NCBI GenBank assembly: GCA_947167725.1
Contig: CAMVJF010000050.1
Coordinates: forward strand, 1 to 9,359
Reading direction: 5' to 3'
DNA: 9,359 bases
DNA from: an uncultured Clostridia bacterium
Lineage (GTDB): Bacteria > Bacillota > Clostridia > Oscillospirales > Oscillospiraceae
Part shown: piece after piece, positions 1 through 3,898 of the stretch
Position numbering within the stretch: position 1 is the first letter of the stretch
Layout: the number at the start of each line of letters is the position of its first letter
Translations under genes and position numbers: made by a program
The notes under the pieces: model-generated
The model's database searches: none
Seen by the model: the letters and a program-made list of their open reading frames with translations, nothing else
What the model was told of the DNA's origin: nothing

Positions 1-55
1 TTGACCCTTACACGATTTCCAATCGTGCGCGCTCGACCAACTACGCGACATCTCC
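1..55 (-). tRNA. tRNA-Ser (anticodon GGA), 5' part, cut by window edge
   Basis: Read on the minus strand, the gene begins GGAGATG at 55. It then shows a D-arm with the G-G of the D-loop, and a perfect 5-bp anticodon stem CACGA/TCGTG around the 7-base loop TTGGAAA. The loop gives anticodon GGA, which decodes serine UCC/UCU codons. After the anticodon stem the sequence continues GTAAGGGTCAA, which fits the start of the long variable arm of class II tRNAs (Ser, Leu, Tyr) and supports serine. The T-arm, 3' acceptor strand and discriminator base lie beyond position 1, so completeness cannot be judged. Read on the plus strand the same stem would give a UCC (Gly) loop, but the GGAGA acceptor start, D-loop and promoter all favour the minus strand. 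Confidence 0.88.
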
Positions 56-98
56 ACGTGTTTGCTCAAGAAATGGTATTCAATTTGTCAGCTCGCCT

Positions 99-127
99 AT
101 TATAATTCACAAGCATGGCAAAGTCAA
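99..127 (-). promoter_or_regulatory. Vegetative (sigma-A) promoter of the tRNA-Ser gene
   Basis: On the minus strand there is a -35 box TTGACT (127-122), a 17-base spacer and a perfect -10 box TATAAT (104-99). Initiation is expected near 92, leaving about 37 bases of leader before the mature tRNA end at 55. A near-consensus promoter is what one expects for a stable RNA gene. Confidence 0.85.
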
Positions 128-151
128 GGGATTTTTTCGCCCTGTTTGCCG

Positions 152-181
152 GAATAGGCCGCGCCTCCTTTACAGATAATA
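152..181 (+). promoter_or_regulatory. Candidate sigma-G (forespore) promoter for spoVAC
   Basis: GAATA (152-156), an 18-base spacer and GATAATA (175-181) match the Bacillus sigma-G pattern as I recall it (GHATR, 17-18 bases, CATHMTA) except for the first base of the -10 element. The match is striking because spoVA operons are established sigma-G targets and the site lies about 70 bases upstream of the spoVAC start. The consensus is recalled from B. subtilis and not checked for this organism. No good sigma-A promoter is seen on the plus strand here. Confidence 0.5.
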
Positions 182-211
182 AAGGGGAAAAACGCCGGAA
201 TGCCCGCGCGT

Positions 212-237
212 CGGAGCGTGACGACGGAGCGTGACGG
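212..237 (+). repeat. Two tandem 13-base units in the spoVAC leader
   Basis: CGGAGCGTGACGA (212-224) is followed directly by CGGAGCGTGACGG (225-237), 12 of 13 bases identical. The pair ends three bases before the AGGAG ribosome binding site of spoVAC. It looks like a simple local duplication. A role in translation is possible but not shown. Confidence 0.8.
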
Positions 238-250
238 CAAAGGAGAGAGT

Positions 251-697
251 ATGATGAAAATGACCAACGAGGAATACCGGCAGTATGCCGAGCGGCGCGC
301 GCCGCGCTCGCCGATGAGGGCGAACCTCCTGCGCGCTTACCTTTACGGCGGGACGATCTGCTGCGTGGGACAGGGGCTGATCGCGCTGTTCACCGCGGGC
401 GGGCTCGACGAGGAGACGGCGGGAACGGCCGCGTCGATCGCCCTGATCTTCCTCGGAGCGGCACTGACCGCGCTGGGGATCTACGACGATATCGCAAAGC
501 GCGCGGGGGCGGGCACGCTCGTGCCGATCACGGGCTTCGCCAACTCCGTAGCCGCGCCGGCGCTGGAATTCAAAACGGAGGGCTTCATCACCGGCACCGC
601 GGCAAAGATGTTCGTGATCGCGGGACCGGTGATCGTCTACGGCGCGGGCGCGAGCGTGCTGTACGGACTCGCACTGCTGCTGACCGGCGCGGCGTGA
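251..697 (+). CDS. spoVAC: Stage V sporulation protein AC (SpoVAC), spore dipicolinate channel subunit
   Basis: The product is 148 residues, close to B. subtilis SpoVAC (about 150). It is a polytopic membrane protein of the forespore inner membrane. In the family, SpoVAC acts as a mechanosensitive-type channel component moving Ca-dipicolinic acid into the developing spore and out at germination. The N-terminal part is hydrophilic (MTNEEYRQYAERR). Hydrophobic segments lie at about residues 25-48, 60-80 and 118-145. The family core is clear: GQGL near 40, GIYD near 77, then GAGTLVPITGFANSVAAPAL, and EFKTEGF. The start at 251 is chosen because AGGAG (241-245) stands 5 bases upstream; ATG 254 is also possible. 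An in-frame ATG at 200 has no ribosome binding site and would add a non-homologous stretch across the tandem repeat. In most spore formers spoVAD and spoVAE follow; here they do not. Identification is firm; the regulation is inferred from the candidate sigma-G site. Confidence 0.93.
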   Translation: MMKMTNEEYRQYAERRAPRSPMRANLLRAYLYGGTICCVGQGLIALFTAGGLDEETAGTAASIALIFLGAALTALGIYDDIAKRAGAGTLVPITGFANSVAAPALEFKTEGFITGTAAKMFVIAGPVIVYGAGASVLYGLALLLTGAA

Positions 698-715
698 GAG
701 AAAGGAGGACGGAAA

Positions 716-865
716 ATGGGCAGGAAAAGCGAGAAGAAAAGAAAAAAGCCGCCGGTGGAGACGGCGCTCGATTTCCGCGCACGGGAGCGAAGCGCGGAGG
801 CGAAGGCCTCGGCAGTGGATCCCGGGACCGCCGCGCCGGACGGCGTCAGCGGAAAGTGGGAATAA
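716..865 (+). CDS. Small basic protein of unknown function downstream of spoVAC (49 aa)
   Basis: I do not recognise this protein. The ATG at 716 lies 7 bases after a perfect AAAGGAGG (701-708), one of the best ribosome binding sites in the window. The gene starts 18 bases after the spoVAC stop, so the two are probably cotranscribed. The N-terminus is strongly basic (MGRKSEKKRKKPPVE). The rest is hydrophilic and rich in Ala, Arg and Glu, ending VSGKWE. There is no membrane segment, no signal peptide and no cysteine. Third codon positions are mostly G or C, as in the neighbours. A basic, probably disordered protein made with SpoVAC could be a small spore component (nucleic-acid or peptidoglycan associated), but that is inference. 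It occupies the place where spoVAD normally begins and shows no similarity to SpoVAD. Overlapping reading frames here lack a ribosome binding site. Confidence 0.6.
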   Translation: MGRKSEKKRKKPPVETALDFRARERSAEAKASAVDPGTAAPDGVSGKWE

Positions 866-934
866 GACCGTTGTCTTCCTGAAAGCGGAGGAGAAACGGG
901 CCGTCGGGGACGGGAGGCGCGGCGAGGTTTCGGC

Positions 935-955
935 GGGCGGCCGCAAGGGCCGCCC
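935..955. terminator. GC-rich stem-loop between convergent genes, possible weak bidirectional terminator
   Basis: GGGCGGCC (935-942) pairs perfectly with GGCCGCCC (948-955) around a GCAAG loop. It lies between the 49-aa gene (ending 865) and the convergent LysR gene (ending 976). Neither strand has a T-run after the stem, so it is not a canonical intrinsic terminator. A run of nine G (960-968) follows on the plus side. Confidence 0.35.
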
Positions 956-975
956 CTGCGGGGGGGGGTACGCGA

Positions 976-1869
976 TCAGGGCTCGGCGTACATGGCGGAG
1001 ATGCTCGCGCGGGTGCTGCGCACGAAGCTGCGCAGCAGGCTCTCGCCCTGACGGCTGGCGCTGACGACAAGACCCAGCGAGCGGTAGCCGCGCGGCGCGA
1101 GCGGCAGCGTCCGGACCTCGGCGGTCATGCCCTGCAGGATCAGACGCGAAAGGATCGTGAGCCCCAGGCCGTGCTCGACCATCAGGATCAGCGAGACGTC
1201 GTCCATGTTGGTATAGCGCGTGCGCGGCGAAACGCGCGGCTCCTGCGCGGCGAAGAGCGGGTTGATGTCCATCTCGAAGCCCAGCGAGGGCATCAGAAAA
1301 TCCGCGCCATTGAAACGCTCGACGGGGAAGGACTCGCCCTCGACGGGATAGCCGGCGGGCAGGACGGCCATGAGCTCGTCGACGCGCAGGGAAAACCAGT
1401 TCAGCCCCTTGAGCAGAGAGGGCTGATAGCTCACAAAGGCGCAGTCGAGCTCGCCGTTCTTCACACGCTCGTACATCTGCTCGATGCTGCCGACGGAAAC
1501 CGAAACGTCCGCCCCCGGGACCTCGCGCAGAAAGTCCGAAAGGATCGTCGGCAGCCAATGACGCGAAACGCTGGCGTAGGCGCCGATGCGGATCGCGCCG
1601 CCGCTCCTGTCGCGCAGCAGCGCCGCGCCGTGCTCGAGCGCGTCGGCCGCGGTGACGAAGGCGCGCATGGACGCCGCCAGGCTCTCGCCCGCGGGAGAGA
1701 GGCGCACGCCGCCCTTGCCGCGCATGAGCAGCCGGACGCCGAGCTCCGTCTCAAGAGAGTTCATCATCTGCGTCAGCCCCGCCTGCGTATAGCCAAGCTC
1801 CGCCGCCGCGGCCGTCAGACTGCCGGCTTCCGCCGCCGCGAGAAGGGCCTTGATCTTTTTGCTCTCCAT
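976..1869 (-). CDS. LysR-type transcriptional regulator, probable regulator of the divergent NSS transporter
   Basis: The product is 297 residues, the normal length for a LysR regulator. Residues 1-60 form the winged helix-turn-helix (SLTAAAAELGYTQAGLTQMM followed by NSLETELGVRLLMRG and the LSPAGE wing). A linker helix follows, and residues about 90-290 are the periplasmic-binding-protein-like effector domain with IRIGAYASVS at its start. The stretch NMDDVSLILMVEHGLGLTIL near 220-243 is typical of the second half of this domain. The start ATG at 1869 gives the complete HTH; its ribosome binding site (AAGGAAG around 1883-1889) is rather far away, about 13 bases. The gene is divergent from the sodium symporter, and the shared region holds a LysR box placed to control both genes. 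The effector is unknown; an amino acid carried by the transporter is the obvious guess. Confidence 0.9.
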   Translation of the reverse strand: MESKKIKALLAAAEAGSLTAAAAELGYTQAGLTQMMNSLETELGVRLLMRGKGGVRLSPAGESLAASMRAFVTAADALEHGAALLRDRSGGAIRIGAYASVSRHWLPTILSDFLREVPGADVSVSVGSIEQMYERVKNGELDCAFVSYQPSLLKGLNWFSLRVDELMAVLPAGYPVEGESFPVERFNGADFLMPSLGFEMDINPLFAAQEPRVSPRTRYTNMDDVSLILMVEHGLGLTILSRLILQGMTAEVRTLPLAPRGYRSLGLVVSASRQGESLLRSFVRSTRASISAMYAEP

Positions 1870-1904
1870 GTTAAATATTTCACTTCCTTATGCCTGGAAG
1901 ATCT

Positions 1905-1919
1905 ATAAGCATCCCTTAT
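1905..1919. promoter_or_regulatory. LysR-type operator ATAAG-N5-CTTAT (T-N11-A box)
   Basis: ATAAG (1905-1909) and CTTAT (1915-1919) form a perfect dyad containing the classical T-N11-A pattern (T1906 to A1918). The inverted repeat AAGCAT/ATGCTT (1907-1912, 1918-1923) overlaps it. A third half site CTTATGC lies at 1887-1893, giving a 28-base direct repeat with 1915-1921. The dyad centre (1912) is about 65 bases upstream of the predicted transporter start site (about 1977), the usual place for a LysR recognition site. It also falls just after the predicted lysR start site, which would allow autorepression. Confidence 0.7.
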
Positions 1920-1926
1920 GCTTGAT

Positions 1927-1955
1927 ATAATAATATACAGGTATGAAAAACGCAA
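1927..1955 (-). promoter_or_regulatory. Promoter of the LysR regulator gene
   Basis: On the minus strand, TTGCGT (1955-1950), a 17-base spacer and TATTAT (1932-1927) make a plausible sigma-A promoter with initiation near 1920, about 50 bases before the start codon. It overlaps the upstream part of the transporter promoter region, so transcription of the two genes may compete. Confidence 0.6.
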
Positions 1956-1961
1956 GGCCGA

Positions 1962-1970
1962 TGTTATAAT
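1962..1970 (+). promoter_or_regulatory. Extended -10 promoter of the NSS transporter gene
   Basis: TGTTATAAT (1962-1970) is a perfect TGnTATAAT extended -10 element. The -35 position (about 1942-1947, TATGAA) is poor, which fits a promoter that needs an activator such as the LysR protein. Initiation is expected near 1977. The resulting leader contains a small palindrome GATAG-GTAT-CTATC (1985-1998) ahead of the ribosome binding site. Confidence 0.65.
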
Positions 1971-2025
1971 TTATTCACATTTCCGATAGGTATCTATCAA
2001 CAAGAAAAGGAAGAGAGGTTAAACT

Positions 2026-3579
2026 ATGGAAAACAAACGCAGTTCATGGGGCAGCAACATAGGCTTCCTGCTTGCGGCCATCGGCTCTGCGGTCGGCCTC
2101 GGCAACATCTGGGGCTTCCCGTTCAAGATGGGCAAATCCGGCGGCTTCACGTTCCTGATCATCTATCTGCTGCTCGCGGTCTTTGTGGGTCTGATCATCA
2201 TGGTCTCCGAGCTGGCGGTCGGCCGTAAAACCAAGAAGAGCCCGATCGACGCATACAGAGAAGTCTCGAAGAAGTTCAAGTGGCTCGGCTGGCTCGCCAC
2301 CATCGCGCCGTTCATGATCATGAGCTTCTACACGGTGCTCGGCGGCTACTGCCTGCAGTACGTCGCGCTGAACCTGTCCGAGCTGAGCTTCGGCAAGGAT
2401 CTGGTCGCGGTCGGCGGCGCGGAGGCCTTCAACGCGATCCGTACGCAGCCCTTCGGCGCCGTCGTCTTCACGGTGTTCTTCACGATCATCTGCATGATCA
2501 TCGTGCAGGGCGGCGTTGACAGCGGCATCGAGAAGTTCAACAAGATCGGCATGCCGGCCCTGTTCGTGATGCTCCTCATCGTCATCATCAAGTCCCTCAC
2601 GATGCCCAACTCCATCGAGGGTCTGAAGTTCATGTTCGTTCCCGGCTACGCGGTCGCGCAGGGTTATATCGACAAGGCGCCGGACGTCGTAACGGTCCTC
2701 GGCACGGCCGGCGGCCAGATGTTCTTCTCCCTGTCCCTGGCCATGGGCGCCATCCTTACATACGGCTCCTACCTGAGCAAGGAGGAGAACCTGGTCAAGA
2801 ACTCCGCGATCATCGTCGTCTCCGATACGCTGATCGCCATCATGGCCGGTATCGCCGTTATCCCCGCCTCCGTCTCCTTCGGTATCTCCCAGGGCCTCAG
2901 CCCCGCTGATATTGCCGGCGGCCTCGGCGGCCCGGGCCTGCTGTTCGTCACGCTGCAGAACGTGTTCTCCAGCATGGGCACCATCGGCCCGCTCTTCGGC
3001 ACCATCTTCTACGTCCTCGTTCTGATCGCGGCCATTTCCTCCGCCATCTCCCTGATGGAGACGGTCGGCGCCCACTGGATCGACAAGGATCTGCAGAAGG
3101 GCGAGACCGATACGCGCAAGCGCGTCATCCTCATCGTCTCCCTGCTCATCCTCCTCGAGGCGGTCGTGGTCGCGGCCGACGGCCTCGGCAAGAGCAACTT
3201 CACGCCCGCTCTGCTCCTTGGCATCCAGGGCTCTGTTCCCGATGTGCTGGCCGACTGGCTCGACTTCATGGACACCTGGTCCGAATACCTGCTCATGCCG
3301 CTCGGCGCCATGCTCATGGCTCTGATGATCGGCTGGGAGATCGGCCCGAAGGTGGTCCTCGACGAGGTCGGACACGGCAACCACTCGCCGTTCTTCGCCA
3401 AGTTCTACTCCTTCTGCGTCAAGTTCATCGTTCCGATCGTCATGGCCTTCGTCCTGGCCGGTTCGCTGAAGGGCAACTGCGGCGGCTCCTCGATCATGTG
3501 GTACATCATCGCCGGCGTGCTGCTGGTCGCCTTCTGGATCTTCGCGGCCATCAAGGCAAAGGACGAGGCAGAGGCCTGA
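2026..3579 (+). CDS. Sodium-dependent amino-acid symporter, NSS/SNF family (LeuT fold)
   Basis: The product is 517 residues with about 12 hydrophobic segments, close to LeuT (about 519). NSS proteins import amino acids or related amines with sodium across the cytoplasmic membrane. TM1 has the family signature GSAVGLGNIW at 20-29, with the unwound sodium/substrate segment. TM2 ends in SELAVGR (61-67). TM6 has FFSLSLAMGAILTYGSY (233-249), matching the substrate and Na1 region. TM8 has AAISSAIS (335-342), with the paired serines of the Na2 site. TM10 begins FMDTW (414-418), whose Asp416 matches the extracellular-gate aspartate of LeuT. The partner gate arginine of TM1 (Arg30 in LeuT) is Gly30 here. 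The ribosome binding site GAGAGG ends 7 bases before the ATG. The gene is a single unit with its own promoter and a strong terminator, divergent from the LysR gene. The substrate cannot be assigned. Confidence 0.93.
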   Translation: MENKRSSWGSNIGFLLAAIGSAVGLGNIWGFPFKMGKSGGFTFLIIYLLLAVFVGLIIMVSELAVGRKTKKSPIDAYREVSKKFKWLGWLATIAPFMIMSFYTVLGGYCLQYVALNLSELSFGKDLVAVGGAEAFNAIRTQPFGAVVFTVFFTIICMIIVQGGVDSGIEKFNKIGMPALFVMLLIVIIKSLTMPNSIEGLKFMFVPGYAVAQGYIDKAPDVVTVLGTAGGQMFFSLSLAMGAILTYGSYLSKEENLVKNSAIIVVSDTLIAIMAGIAVIPASVSFGISQGLSPADIAGGLGGPGLLFVTLQNVFSSMGTIGPLFGTIFYVLVLIAAISSAISLMETVGAHWIDKDLQKGETDTRKRVILIVSLLILLEAVVVAADGLGKSNFTPALLLGIQGSVPDVLADWLDFMDTWSEYLLMPLGAMLMALMIGWEIGPKVVLDEVGHGNHSPFFAKFYSFCVKFIVPIVMAFVLAGSLKGNCGGSSIMWYIIAGVLLVAFWIFAAIKAKDEAEA

Positions 3580-3667
3580 GACGCGTTTCCCCGACGTCAT
3601 ACGCCGGGGGAGGCATCCAAAGACTGACACTCACATTTCACTCATCCTCATCTACCCAGGCAAAAGG

Positions 3668-3704
3668 CAAAGGGCTTCCCGCGGGAGGCCCTTTGTTTCT
3701 TTTG
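3668..3704 (+). terminator. Intrinsic terminator of the transporter gene
   Basis: CAAAGGGCTTCCC (3668-3680) pairs with GGGAGGCCCTTTG (3683-3695) along 13 positions with one G-T pair; the innermost pair must open to form a loop. A T-rich tail TTTCTTTTG follows at 3696-3704. It is about 90 bases after the transporter stop and before the hypF promoters, so it separates the two units. A weaker hairpin (3589-3609, CCCCG/CGGGG) sits between the stop codon and this terminator. Confidence 0.88.
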
Positions 3705-3747
3705 CGGAGGGGCGGGACAAAAAGGGCGCGGGAGCAAGCGCAAATCC

Positions 3748-3776
3748 TTGAAGTCCCGCTCATAATGCGGTAAAAT
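3748..3776 (+). promoter_or_regulatory. Upstream promoter of the hyp operon (P1)
   Basis: TTGAAG (3748-3753), a 17-base spacer and TAAAAT (3771-3776) form a good sigma-A promoter, with initiation near 3783 and a leader of about 115 bases to hypF. The leader would include the second promoter. Confidence 0.6.
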
Positions 3777-3823
3777 GAATTCCGGAAGCGGGGAAGGAAA
3801 TGCATCTTGCACGCATTTACCTG

Positions 3824-3852
3824 TTGCACCTTTTCCCGACATCGTATATAAT
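3824..3852 (+). promoter_or_regulatory. Proximal promoter of the hyp operon (P2)
   Basis: TTGCAC (3824-3829), a 17-base spacer and a perfect TATAAT (3847-3852) form a strong sigma-A promoter. Initiation is expected near 3859, about 40 bases before the hypF start codon. A second TTGCAC lies 17 bases upstream (3807-3812). An inverted repeat ATCGT (3841-3845) / ACGAT (3868-3872) brackets the -10 box and start site and could be an operator. Confidence 0.72.
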
Positions 3853-3898
3853 ATTGTCTGAAAAATAACGATCATGCATTTGCGGAGGAAGCGCGGCC

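Noticed and set aside
694..882. A 62-codon plus frame overlapping the 49-aa gene
   Set aside because: Its GTG start overlaps the spoVAC stop without a usable ribosome binding site, while AAAGGAGG is correctly spaced for ATG 716 in the other frame.
849..884. Possible relic of the spoVAD start (KVG in one frame, NKTVVF in the next)
   Set aside because: SpoVAD proteins often start with a KVG..TVVF-like stretch, but the match is only a few residues, needs a frameshift, and nothing after it resembles SpoVAD. Chance is more likely.
170..1558. A 462-codon minus-strand open frame crossing spoVAC and the LysR gene
   Set aside because: It runs across two well-supported genes in another frame, has an Arg/Ala-rich translation and no ribosome binding site support.
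1171..1908. A 245-codon plus frame over the LysR gene
   Set aside because: Antisense shadow of the LysR gene; the translation is His/Arg/Asp-rich with no domain features.
2044..3630. A 528-codon open frame antisense to the NSS transporter
   Set aside because: Same shadow effect; the translation is an Asp/Glu/His/Arg-rich stretch without domain features, and the plus strand carries all transporter motifs.
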